DNA from: Isoetes taiwanensis | Taxonomy: Eukaryota > Streptophyta > Lycopodiopsida > Isoetales > Isoetaceae | Reading direction: 5' to 3' | Length of the DNA stretch: 64,000 nucleotides | Assembly: GCA_021234155.1 (NCBI GenBank) | Contig: JAJEKV010000066.1 | Span: 246,001-310,000, forward strand | Shown: positions 12,046-23,584 of the stretch, piece after piece | Layout: each line of letters begins with the position of its first letter | How positions within the stretch are numbered: the stretch's first letter is position 1 | The notes under the pieces: model-generated | Told to the model about the DNA's origin: nothing | The model's input: only the letters and a program-made list of their open reading frames with translations | Databases searched by the model: none | Program-made: the position numbers and the translations under genes

Positions 12046-12868
12046 CATATGTAGCCAAATAACAGGGGGTTCTAGAGGGATTTGATATGGATGTAAAAAT
12101 AACAATTCTTGAAACCATAGACCATATATCCCTAAAACAATTGAATAGGTTGTTATAAAAAAAAACATAGATTCAAAATAAAAAATAATCACATTAGCTC
12201 ACTGGGTATATTGGTTAAAGTAGTCTTATTAGGACATTGAGTTATTTTGATAGAAATTCAAGCCCCCGTATTTCATATTATATAGAGGTTCGATATTCCC
12301 TCAAAACCTTAGGCGAAATCGTATTTCATATTTGAAAGTCATAGGCGCCTTCAACCATGGGCGAAACGAGAGGTGCCCAGAGCCCCCAACATACGATTTG
12401 GGTCGTAGAATCGACGAATCCGACAACTGTGGTAGTCCAGGGTGCACCTCGTTTAGAATATGTAGCAAAATAACAGGGGGTTCCAGAGGGATTTGATATG
12501 GATGTAATTCCTAAAACCATAGACCATATATCCCTAAAACAATTGAATGGGTTGTTAACATAGATTCAAGATAAAAAATAATCACATTAGCTTACTGGGT
12601 ACATTGGTTAAAGTAGTCTTATTAGGACATTGAGTTATTTTAGTTTAGGTTCGAGCCCCTATATTTCATATTCTAAAATCTTAGACATAGTCGTATAGAG
12701 GTTCGATATTTCCTCAAAACAGGCGAAATCATATTTCACGTTTCAAAATCATAGGTGCTTCCAATCATGGGTGAAACAAGAGGTGCCCAGAGGCCCCAAC
12801 ATACAATCTGGGTCATAGGATCGACGAATCCGACGACTGTGGTAGTCCAGGGTGCACCTTGTTATAAT
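12046..12868 (+). repeat. Head-to-tail dimer of a ~410 bp repeat with tRNA-like Pol III boxes
   Basis: Two consecutive units (about 12046-12455 and 12456-12868) share the same order of blocks: AACAGGGGGTTC, a TTTGATATGGATGTAA block, a tRNA-like segment, GAAACGAGAGGTGCCCAGAG or close variant, and GTAGTCCAGGGTGCACCT. In the second unit the tRNA-like segment has TAGCTTACTGGG (A-box-like, near 12590) and GGTTCGAGCCCC (B-box-like, near 12647). The same dimer occurs inverted at 43690-44692. It may be a tRNA-derived SINE dimer or a small terminal-repeat element; I cannot name the family. Confidence 0.7.
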
Positions 12869-13834
12869 AGATTTCACGCAAGGTATTTGAATGGCCACCC
12901 AAGATAGTTAATTTTGTAGTTAATTTCTTAGCTTCTGTGGCTATCTATCTATCTTTATGTCATAGATATTGTTGAAGCCAAAATATTTAAAGAGAAGTTA
13001 CAAGAAAGGAATTTCAGTCAAAGTCATCAACAACCAGAATTAAAAGAGGGCGGTCACCCGAAATGCTATATTCTTTATAGCCATAAAAAACTTTGTCTAA
13101 GCAAACATGTCATTACAACTATGTGTGAAAACAAAGATGCTCCTTATGAAGCAATTAACTATGACATTTATTTTAGTGTATAATAAGGTGTTCAACCCCT
13201 CCAAGCAAAAGTCTACAATTAATAAAATATATATTGCTTTATTGCATGCTTTGAATCACTAGGTATATGGTTCAAAGATGCTAGTAATAAAATAGTTCTG
13301 GTTTTTGCCGTCCTTCAAAAAATTATCGTGGTTTTGCACCCTTCTTTCATGTTGGCCATTCACATGTGTCATTTGAAAGGTAATATGCCTAAAGACCCTT
13401 TCTTGTTAGACCATGAATATCATGATGTCTTACGTGCTAGTTTATTTTTGTCTTCATACGCGCAAAGTGTAGTACCTACATCCTCGTGCATAATCCATTG
13501 AAGCAATTAGAGATCCATTTCATATTGTCTTAGGGTTGGTTGTTGACCCCTCTTTGAGCAGTCTTACATAGGATTTGCATCTAGCATTGTCTTTTGACAG
13601 ATATGCTAGAGACCTGGTTGTTGGTCCCTCTTTGAGCAATATTACATAGACATTGTGTTATTAAGAATTTTAAAGCAAAAGCTCAGCTTCTAGAAATAGA
13701 GCATTGCTTTACTACTACTAAGCCACACTTTAAAGAATCTTCTCGAATGCTTTCATAATTTTTGGATTCCTAAATCGAGCCAAATATAGTATGGGCCTTG
13801 TTTCTAAGTGTGGAATTATGATTAATGACACACT
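12869..13834. other. Intergenic, partial duplicated phrase
   Basis: A phrase is repeated at 13541-13570 and 13615-13645 (TTGGT-GTTG-CCCTCTTTGAGCA with minor differences). Otherwise AT-rich with no coding or RNA signal. Confidence 0.4.
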
Positions 13835-13945
13835 AGATTTTTAGCGTCCACGGAGACAATAATATTCTATAAAAGAATAAGGAATAGATTTTTAGCGTCC
13901 ACGGAGACAATAATATTTTAACACCCACAGGGACCCTACAATAGG
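13835..13945 (-). repeat. Two nested LINE 3' ends
   Basis: The phrase AGATTTTTAGCGTCCACGGA, followed by GACAATAATATT, occurs at 13835 and again at 13884. In reverse complement it matches the 3' terminus of the LINE at 45.3-49.3 kb (CCGTGGACGCTAAAAATCTA). The second copy continues into GGGTCCC-type 3'UTR sequence and has a short GAATAAGGAATA tail. These look like severely 5'-truncated insertions on the minus strand, one into or beside the other. Confidence 0.6.
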
Positions 13946-13974
13946 CCATGGAACATGTCTATACATAGTGCGAA

Positions 13975-14045
13975 TCTAGGCAGTTTCGAACTCAAGACAT
14001 ACATATTTTAGAACTAGTATGTTACCATTGGACCAAAGGCAGAAA
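13975..14045 (-). repeat. tRNA-like SINE head
   Basis: In reverse complement, TGGTCCAATGGTAACATACT is followed about 35 bases later by GAGTTCGAAACTG. These resemble Pol III A and B boxes in tRNA spacing. There is no acceptor-stem pairing, so I read this as a tRNA-derived repeat. Confidence 0.4.
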
Positions 14046-14329
14046 AGACTTTGATTTATGGTGGAAAAGAATTGCGTATATTATATCTATCACTCTTATA
14101 TAATGCATTTTCATTTCTGTCCTCGATATTTTGTTTGATGTATTTTCTTTGAAACTAGCTCTCCGGCTGACACGTGTTGCACGTCTCACTTTTCATTTGC
14201 ACTTCATTGTCCTTTCTTGCTCTGCAAGCCATCCCCTATCCCTGGCAATGTTGCATTCAAATTTTTATATGTGTGGTTCTAAGATGGTGATCGCTCTGCC
14301 CCATTTCTGCTGCTCAGATCTACTACTCT

Positions 14330-15805
14330 AAAAGCCGTTGCTTTATGTAGCCCTCAAAGGTCCAAGGTGTTAGACCTATTTGAAGCTTTCTATTAAGGTA
14401 GACAGATGTAAATCTGGTGTTAAACAGAGGGTAAGGGGTCATGGTGTCTTCTGTAATGGACTGGGGCTAGAATCCTCCAATTTCGTCTGATTTTTTTCGC
14501 CGGAATATGGCCCTTGTTCCTATGCATGGAGCACAGTTTAGGTTATTCCTGTGAACCATGACTCTGTCGTACCCACAGTGGGTATCCTGCAGGAAGATTG
14601 TAAAATGATCGAGGAATTTGAACAATGGAAACATGCGGACTGTAGACAATATGTGGCAAAAGGATTTGCAAAAAGGAAGAGTGAAGATCATATCAGCGTC
14701 CATCATAACTACAAATTCTGCTTCTGAGTGCGCAAGCCCATAGTTGAGATTTCCACACTTGAAGTTATGTGGAACTCTTGGAATCTGCAGAGCGCACATT
14801 TATCTCTATGAGTATACAAAAAAACTCGTTTGTAATGTAGAATATAATAGATTAGGAGGCAAATCATATCTGTGAATATGGAAAAACTTGTTTGTAATGC
14901 AGAATGGTGTAGGACATGATAGGTCAGGAATGAATTGAACCATAGTTAAATGTGTACTTACCTTTTCTCTTCGCAAATATTGCACCCTTTAGCCAGCAGT
15001 TTCTGCCTGCAATGCCTCTCTGCCTGCAATGCCTCACAGTGTGCTTTGAGATCATCATCACCTCCATCATCTAAAACAAGCACCTTGAATTTATCTGGCG
15101 GATAATCTAGTGCAAGAGCAGCCCTAATTGTGTCAATAGGCACATCTGTTGGTTCCTTGTAACATGATAGCAGTATATGCACAGTTGGGTGGTTTATTAA
15201 GCATGGTGGGTCTGGCTTAGGACATATCTCAGGTGGTAACAATAAATCGATTGCTGCAACTAAGCTTCCTATAAAATACACCATCTCACATATCAGTAGC
15301 ACTATCAGCCATGGTCTTCTCACCAGTTCTTCATACTCCTTCACATCCTGGGGGTTTCACCTACTATAAAGGGGATATGCCACGTGCGTTAATGGGGTCA
15401 GCAAAAAACCCTCCGTATACGCCTTGTCCAACCTTCTAAACACCCCTTCCCGTATACATATTACACTGGATTCCCCCCCAGCCAAGCCCCTATCCGTATG
15501 TATACATATGGCTTAGAGTAAAAAAAAACCCACCCCATTCACTCACATGTTATATACGCCTTAAACTATGTGACATCCCCGGGCTTCACATACAATGTCA
15601 CTTTGAACCTTATATAATCTGCAAATGCTGCTAAATATGCAATGACCAATAGTGTGACTATATTATGCCAGATCAAAAGCCCTACTCTAATTCTGCTTGC
15701 AGGCCTTCTCCTAGTCCTCATTAGTTCTGCGGATGGGCTCTGTATATGCAGTTCTAATCCATTCCTATCAGCCATGTTGCTTCGATTTTGCTGTGGATCT
15801 TGCAT
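14330..15805 (-). pseudogene. Cellulose-synthase-like glycosyltransferase (GT2), broken
   Basis: Family members are membrane glycosyltransferases that build cell-wall polysaccharides from nucleotide sugars. Exon 1 (15805, or Met at 15775, to 15575) has one membrane segment (IVTLLVIAYLAAFADYI). Exon 2 (15347-14962) has two more hydrophobic segments, then HILLSCYKEPTDVPIDTIRA and VLVLDDGGDDDLK, which carries the first catalytic Asp. The exon 1-2 junction is clean and in phase (GAT|GTCACA ... CCCAG|GAT). Exon 3 (about 14800-14330) has KCGNLNYGLAHSEAEFV, the DADM metal motif, PCIGTRAIFRRKK, and the SITEDT block with the third acidic residue. In-frame TAG codons lie at 14467 (after DEIGGF) and after FEGYIKQR, exactly where the QxxRW motif should follow. 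The exon 2-3 junction loses frame and the region between the first Asp and DADM is short. The following membrane domain is absent. Confident on family, and confident it is non-functional. Confidence 0.8.
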
Positions 15806-15807
15806 TT

Positions 15808-16378
15808 TGCTGGGCTAGGCCGATTTAATCACAAAGCTGGGCCATTTTGTTCTCATTCCAAACTGCCTTATACTGCTGTCCCTTTGTTTTGCTATGTAGT
15901 TACAGTGCGGAATTCGGTCGGAGAGTATAGCTGTGCATTTTTCTATAATGTATTTTTTAGTGTATATGTATTAATTCTATTGTTTATTTAAAAAAATATA
16001 TACAAGAACCGCTTAGGCCCCATGAGTTATGAGTCTCTCCTCTTTAACATCTCTTCTTCCATTGACTCTCGTGTTGCCTTTTATTTTTTTGGCTTACAAA
16101 CCCATGTCCAATGCTTCTATTGTACCTTGTGTGGCAGTAGTCATAGTGTCATTTATTAATGTCCTAGATCAATGTCCATAGCACAAATCAAGAATGCAGA
16201 TACTTCTGATATTTGCAGATAATTTTTTAGTGTGGTTTAATCGTCCACGCTATTGCCAGTTGCAACATGTATGAACAATTTTGCTAGAAACAAACGTATC
16301 TAAAACAAAGGCTGTAGTACTTAATGAAAAAAGATCTTCGTTGAAAATCGTGGAAAACCATTGGTTTAATGTCGCATG
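15808..16378. other. Intergenic between two minus-strand genes
   Basis: 5' flank of the cellulose-synthase-like remnant. No clear TATA box, RNA or coding sequence. Confidence 0.4.
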
Positions 16379-16379
16379 C

Positions 16380-16545
16380 TTAGGAACGTATTTTGTAATG
16401 TTTCAAACCAACACAAATTCATTACTAAGCGAAGAACCATAATCAAATGTTGGACATTAATAGCGGATCTATTCACGCGGGTTTGGAACCAAATAAATGT
16501 TCGCAGTGGCCTTGGCCGCCGCGATAAATTTCTTGTATCGATTAT
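16380..16545 (-). mobile_element. CACTA-like non-autonomous fragment
   Basis: On the minus strand the sequence begins GATACAAGAAATTTATCGCG and continues GCGGCCAAGGCC, then GAACATTTATTTGGTTCCAAA. The copy at 19893 matches it over more than 100 bases, including the TTAATGTC and ATGAATTTGTGT-like stretches. The start resembles the CACTACAAGAAA terminus of CACTA elements followed by a GC-rich inverted motif. The terminal CACTA is degenerate, so assignment is tentative. Confidence 0.4.
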
Positions 16546-16578
16546 TATCATTCATTAGAAAATATCTCGTTTGAGAAT

Positions 16579-18018
<1,440 letters not shown>

Positions 18019-18083
18019 TTTTAGAAGGAAAATCAATGCTGTAGAATGCTTTGTGCGTTTGTATAGCTCCGTTCCATTGGCCG

Positions 18084-18112
18084 TTTTATAGCGCCCAATG
18101 GTCTTTGACCGT
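18084..18112 (-). promoter_or_regulatory. Core promoter of the cysteine protease: TATA box between CCAAT motifs, W-boxes upstream
   Basis: On the minus strand CCATTGGGCGCTATAAAACG leads to GCCAATGG: a TATA box (plus 18084-18090) flanked by CCATTGG/CCAATGG, about 70 bp before the ATG at 18018. Further upstream the plus strand reads TTTGACCGTTGACGAG (18104-18119), containing WRKY-type TTGAC cores. This fits a senescence- or defence-induced protease; regulation is inferred. Confidence 0.6.
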
Positions 18113-18130
18113 TGACGAGCTTCTACGCGC

Positions 18131-18400
18131 CATGTTCAAGACTTTGTCCAAAAGCAAATTCATTTGTTAGTCTTGCTTGCCGTTAACGTGTTTTTAACGT
18201 AAACCTAGTCAACATGTAAGCCTACTTCTCAAGTCTAGCTTTAGGACCCACCAATTTTAGCTTACGTTCAAGACCGCCCACTTTAACATGACCCATCAAT
18301 TTAGCCATGTTCAAGACTTTGCCCATGTTCGTTTGTTAGACTTGCTTGAGGTTAACGTGTTTTTCACGTAAGTCTAATCAACATGTAACCCAGTCTCTGT
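18131..18400. repeat. Direct duplication, 175 bp period
   Basis: CATGTTCAAGACTTTG followed by TTTGTTAG-CTTGCTTG, GTTAACGTGTTTTT and CAACATGTAA occurs at 18131-18235 and again at 18306-18395. The duplication lies just upstream of the protease promoter. Confidence 0.65.
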
Positions 18401-18576
18401 CTTATAGCCCACCAGGGCTCGAATTTGACGGCTTTCATGCCTGTTTTTTGGATTTTTGCCCGTCAAAACAGGTGGAAAAAAAAATTGTATGGCAGTATTG
18501 TATGCCCACTATTATTCAACAAGCCAACGTTCAAGACTTTGGGAAGGTCCACATAGTTCTTTCTTTTGTCTTGCCT

Positions 18577-18690
18577 CTTTAACACGGCAATAGATTTATT
18601 GTTCTTTTCCATTATAAGGTGGGCCTGGCTGAACCCCAACGGTTTTGAAATAATGAGATGAGGAAGTTGCTATATTTGGCTTTTTTTTTC
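18577..18690. repeat. Dispersed repeat, copy 1 (internal deletion)
   Basis: TTTAACACGGCAATAGATTT then TATTGTTCTTTTCC, and later TTTTGAAATAATGAGATGAG then GAAGTTGCTATATTTG. The same blocks occur at 21072-21241 with about 45 extra bases between them. No coding content. Confidence 0.65.
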
Positions 18691-18773
18691 CTCAATTGTG
18701 ACTATGCTTATTTTATGTGATAGGAAATTTCTAGATATCATTTTGAGTTGTGAACTTCCCTTGGCTATTATAT

Positions 18774-18815
18774 GTACAAGAAATTTATCGCGGCGTGAAC
18801 ATTTCCCTTCGTTGA
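18774..18815 (+). mobile_element. CACTA-like terminal fragment
   Basis: GTACAAGAAATTTATCGCGG then CGTGAACATTTCCC. This is the same terminal block as at 16540, 19893 and 55648, with the central CGGCC segment missing. Confidence 0.35.
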
Positions 18816-19834
18816 CTCCCCTCTATTTATAAAAGCGAGCATTTCCTCTACGAGACTGACTAAATGTTGTTTGATACAAATGGATGCGGATCAAATGATA
18901 ATTGACATGACTGAGGGGCTAATGACCTTAATAAACTGAAAATCGTTTGCTTATTGAAGCTGGACGGTGCGCATTGGATTGTCAAGCCCTTATGGATTTT
19001 GTATTTGATGTTGGGGTCAAATAGTAGGGCAATAGTAGTCGAAGCGTTACATCAGTCGGAAGTAGCGACCATTGATGGGATTCGAATAATCCAGCATGCA
19101 GATGACGAACTACGAATCATGGCAACTTGGCCAATAAGCTCCCATTTCATGCTAGATTTGAAGGGTTTTTCCCTTATTAAGGACCAAGAATGTCCTGCTA
19201 TGTATAGAGAAGACCAAAATGACTAGGAGGGGTAATTGGGACATCGATCATTTTTAGACACACCATTGCTATGCCACAGGCCGTGTGGGTGCAGTCACTA
19301 CAATCACTGTAAAGCTGTAGTTTGCTTTTACTTGCTAGGTTTGCTTGCATTTTCAAAGCTAAGAGGATGCACTTAGATGATAGGGAGCTAATGTGCTTAT
19401 TTGGGTCTCCTAGAATGTGTCTCTCGTAGATGTTAATTTACTCGATGTTCTTGTCTTGCATTGTTTCCTTATAATATGTAACACATTGGACTATACGGTC
19501 TCATCTTTTGAACAACATATTAATGTTATGTACTGTTGATTTCGGATTTACCTTGTCGGCTTGTCCAAAACAGGAGCTTGCTCAAAGAGCAATTGCATGG
19601 ATTGTTCCAAAGTAGCATATGGTCCAGCACCGTTGTTTTCTGTAGTTGTGCGCTTCCTTAGATCAAAGTGCAATTCACAGTTTTGGTTATGGGATTCGTG
19701 ACATTTGATATGGCTGGAATGCAAGAAAAGCATAAGACATTTTGAATAGAAGGAATAGCATCATTATACTTGCAAGTGGGTCATGTGATAAGACGTTAAA
19801 CTGCCAGACCCAAGGACCCACTTGCGTGTATTGT
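18816..19834. other. Intergenic with one anonymous ORF
   Basis: An ORF of 90 codons (18954-19226) has no recognised motif. Its wording (VEALHQSEVATIDGIRIIQH) could be a transposon remnant. No other feature seen. Confidence 0.3.
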
Positions 19835-19882
19835 AAATTGTTCCATAAGCTTCGGCTTTCCGTGGACGTTAAAAACCCATTA
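19835..19882 (+). repeat. LINE 3' end fragment
   Basis: CCGTGGACGTTAAAAACCCA followed by an ATTATATTATTAC tail. This matches the LINE terminus CCGTGGACGCTAAAAATC at 49256. Confidence 0.5.
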
Positions 19883-19892
19883 TATTATTACT

Positions 19893-20155
19893 AACACCAC
19901 AAAAATTTATCGCGACGGTCAAGGCCTCCACGAACATTTCTTTGGTACCAAACCTATGGAGTTGGATCCCTTTATTAATGTCAACCATATAATAATAGAA
20001 TGTTCAATGAGTGATGGATTTGTGTCAGAACCATTTTTTAGTTGATTTACTGATGTTGGATTTGTTGTGAAGTTGAGATTGACTTGAGTAGCACGCTCTT
20101 TACCTTGCAAAAGCATTTGAAATGGTCGACGTACTTTGGTGTTCAATGAAGGCAT
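19893..20155 (+). mobile_element. CACTA-like non-autonomous fragment, best copy
   Basis: It starts CACCACAAAAATTTATCGCG, then ACGGTCAAGGCC and ACGAACATTTCTTTGGTACC. It aligns with the reverse complement of 16380-16545. A minus-strand ORF of 78 codons (20155-19919) covers it but has no recognised motif. Confidence 0.4.
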
Positions 20156-20272
20156 ATAGCCATATAAAATGCAACGAACATTGTAAACTACATAACCACG
20201 TATATCCCTTCGACATAATATTGAAACAAAGATGTTGGCTTCCTTCCTTATACAGTGGCTGAAGCCATTAAT

Positions 20273-20389
20273 GAAGAAGAAGAAGAAGAAGAAGAAGAAG
20301 AAGAAGAAGAAGAAGAAGAAGAAGAAGAAGAAGAAGAAGAAGAAGAAGAAGAAGAAGAAGAAGAAGAAGAAGAAGAGATTTTAACGTCA
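20273..20389 (-). repeat. (GAA)n tract, read as the (TTC)n tail of a minus-strand LINE
   Basis: About 34 GAA units (20273-20376) are followed by GATTTTAACGTCA. The 43.8 kb tract has the same 13-base flank. In reverse complement the junction is TGACGTTAAAATCTC(TTC)n, which parallels the LINE terminus GGACGCTAAAAATCTATTC plus tail. The poly-Glu and poly-Ser ORFs here are artefacts of the repeat. Confidence 0.65.
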
Positions 20390-21071
20390 TTCTGTGTCCA
20401 AATAAAACTACACCTATTATTCCAAATAAAACTACACTTATTATAATTTATATGTGACACTTTACTTATATCGTACGCCAACAGAAGATGCAATATAATT
20501 CCTTTTCTTCATAGGACAGGAAACATTAAATCCAAAATCCAGATCAAACCCCACCATAGGTATGTCCCATTGGATCATGATTGCAAATGGGTAGCAAGGA
20601 AGCAAGCTCCATAAATCTGACCCCAAATCATAAGCTAGAACCTATATACAAAAAAAATGAACCTATCTAATCTGGCACAGCTAAACTGACCTTGTGTGAA
20701 GATTCAACACTTCTTCATATAATATATCGGCATAATTGCAACTTCTAGCTAATCCCCAGTTTCTGGAAAATTTTGCAAATCATTGTTCTATGTTGATTCT
20801 CATTTAATCTGTCATTTTCCACATGCTAACTAACATCAAAAGAATGCCGTTGCAATGCAATCGAGCTCCAGATTGTATGCCACTATTAAAATGGCCTAGA
20901 AGTTATGCAGGATAATTTAACCTTGCAAAGTGTCATTTTTCTTGGATATAGTTCTCATCAGTCTATGCAAATTGGTTGCAGAATCTAAAAATTGTATGGC
21001 AGTACTACTGCAATCAATTACTACTTTCTAAGATTTTAGACTATCATGAAATGCAGTCAATCCATATACTC
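20390..21071. other. Intergenic, no gene seen
   Basis: Directly after the GAA tract CCAAATAAAACTACAC is repeated twice (20398 and 20422). The rest is AT-rich with no coding signal. Confidence 0.4.
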
Positions 21072-21241
21072 TTTTTAACACGGCAATAGATTTATTGTTC
21101 TTTTCCACTATAAGGTTCTCCAATTGGTTTTCGAGGTCATAAGGTGTTCCATAAGGGTGGGTTTGCCCAAGCCCCAATGGTTTTGAAATAATGAGATGAG
21201 GAAGTTGCTATATTTGTTTTTTTTTTTTTTTTTTTTTTTTT
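21072..21241. repeat. Dispersed repeat, copy 2
   Basis: Longer version of the element at 18577-18690, ending in a run of about 25 T (21217-21241). Confidence 0.65.
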
Positions 21242-22100
21242 CTTCTAATTTTGGGTTTGTGGCACATTTTGACATTGCCACTTCTATAGGATTTTTGAAT
21301 ATCTTGCTCATAGGTTTCTCATATTTGGCATCCTATTTTAACGTGACCTATATTTTTCTCTCGTGATCAAGTATTCACCCTCTCGATCATGAGTCCTATT
21401 CTATCTAGCTTCAAAATACCTATATGGCAGATGTTATCCGTCTCAAGGTCCCTCTCTACTTTTAGTACAATATCATTTTCGAGTAACCTGGCCATCTATC
21501 TTCCATGATGAATTATGTTGTTGTTTGTATCGGTAAAATATCACTAGGTTCCCATAATTGCAAGCATGCACTAAGTCTATGTGTATCCATTATGGAGTGT
21601 TCCGTAGCCATTAGTTTATTTCTTGCAAACTTCTCCAAATTGTATCTTTTTTGTGGGACAGCTACATCCAGTATACTTCTCCTAGGCTTTCTATGCCCAC
21701 TTGAACCTTAGGCCTCCATCTCCATAATCTAAAATGTCCATGAGACCTCACTTCAATTATCTTTAGTCTCTAGATATTTCTCTTTGGTCTAATATAGCCC
21801 TATTTCTTCTACACAATATTTAACATGTTTTTTCCAAGCAAAATATTTTTTGACAAAGGAAAAATTCGTAAAGGGTTAGGGTTTTGGTAGCTCCTCCTGC
21901 GACTCAATTTTGCTCACGAGGGCATTTGATGTCGACATATGCCTAACTGATTCACCTTTTTCTGGCTACAGTTCACAGGTCATTAGAAAGAAGATTTTCC
22001 AGCTAGGTATTTCTATATGTTGGTTATTTAAGGGATGCATATCCTCCAGAAATTGCTTCTCCTATGATTACATTTAGTCTTGCAGTTCTTGGCTCTGCTT
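21242..22100. other. Intergenic with possible minus-strand coding remnant
   Basis: On the minus strand about 65 codons are open near 21715-21510, with KPRRSILDVAVPQKRYNLEK and NKLMATEHSIMDTHRLSA. This reads like protein, but I do not recognise it and no start or further exon is visible. Confidence 0.3.
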
Positions 22101-22103
22101 TGG

Positions 22104-22456
22104 ACAGTGTATGGGTAGGCGCAAAGGAGGCTTCAATAAAGCCGCCCTAATCAAGATGGAGGAAGAAAGATTGAGATTAGAGAAAAGGAAAAAGATTTTT
22201 TATTTTCATAAGCATACAAAAACTGCTGGTTCAGTGAAAAATCCCATTGGAAGGAGAAGGCAGTTCTGCTCATGTTGCAGCAGATAATTCCAACATTGTT
22301 CTATGCTCTCCATTATTTCCTGAAAAACATCATGCAGAAGTCCCTATTGTACCTGTTGCTCCTATTGTTCCAGCTGCGATTGATCTACATGACACAACAC
22401 CAAATCAGGTTTCAATAGATAATAGTGTTAATTTCCATATTCCTTCCTACATGTAG
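22104..22456 (+). pseudogene. Small basic ORF plus downstream ORF, probable transposon remnant
   Basis: From the ATG near 22108 the sequence reads MGRRKGGFNKAALIKMEEER then LRLEKRKK, a basic charged helix, followed by a frame loss and the ORF 22247-22456, which contains PIVPVAPIVPAAIDLHDTTP. A basic N terminus of this kind is common in plant DNA-transposon proteins, but no family domain is visible. Function unknown. Confidence 0.3.
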
Positions 22457-23580
22457 TTGTCTATCTAGAATCTCCTAGATGTCTATACAAAGAAGGTTTC
22501 AGTAGATAATATTGACATGTTTGATATGTTTCCTTCATGTAAATTAATGCAGATTGTAACTCCTTTTTAACCTGCACTCTATCATCTCTTTAATTCAACT
22601 CTTTTATGATGTATATTGCTGTGTGAGCCCTACCCCTAAATTTACATAGTATATGTTTCTCTATCTGCTTGATATATGTCTCTATTTACATTTTGATGTA
22701 TTTACTGTATTATACCAAGTCAGACTACCCTCCAGTTAGATCCCCTCTTATAATGCGTACTTAAGGTTTTATAAACAGGGTCTGAGTTAACTTTTGACTG
22801 ATATAGGTGGCCAGTTGTCATGTATTATGCTCCTTTCCTAAGCTTCATTTTATTACCACATCTTATATAGTTTGCCCAAATTTGAGAACTTATTAAGTCT
22901 TATTCTAATTCTACTGATCTTCTCTATGGTTTGGCTTGACCATTAGTATATCCAGTATGTTTGAGGTTTCCAAATCTCTAAGAGTTATTCCCTCTACTTT
23001 TCTTACTTGCTTTATATAGGTGTGCAGACAGTTAAGTTCCTTAGTGTTAATCGGCCCCATTTATATTTTTTCATTGTGAACTGTTGCTTTATTGGCTTAT
23101 ATTGAACCTCCTAACTGTCTCAATGTTCACATGTATATCTGAACTATATGTTATCCTTGTAATTTGCTATGTCTATTTTTTGTGCAAGCCCTCTATGTTT
23201 CCTGAAATTAAGTCTAAATCTCCTGTGTATTTAGATTTTGCCTTCGTAACCTGTTTTCAAGGTTGTTTATGGTGAAGGGCGATCAGCTGGAAGAGTTTAT
23301 TGTTTACCTGCTACCAAATGCATGACAACCATGTCTAACGCTTGTTTGTGTATCTTTTGGTGCAGGTAACCGAACTTTTCCCTCCATTTGATGCTTTGAA
23401 GTTGGAGAAAATATGCAATATATTGCTAATTAATAGGGGTATTAATGGTGAGGGAATATTTCTAGCCTAGAGAGCATCTTTTCCTTTTTAAATATCATTT
23501 TAGGGCCCCACTCTCCCTAACACACTCTAAATCACTCTCTCTTGATCTCCAGCTTAAGCTAATCCATTTCCTTGATCGTA
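22457..23580. other. Intergenic, no gene seen
   Basis: AT-rich, with stops in all frames apart from a 63-codon hydrophobic ORF (23084-23275) that has no family signal. Confidence 0.4.
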
Positions 23581-23584
23581 AAAT

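Noticed and set aside
20255-20446. Poly-Glu (+) and poly-Ser (-) ORFs
   Set aside because: Produced by the (GAA)n tract in every frame; no gene context.
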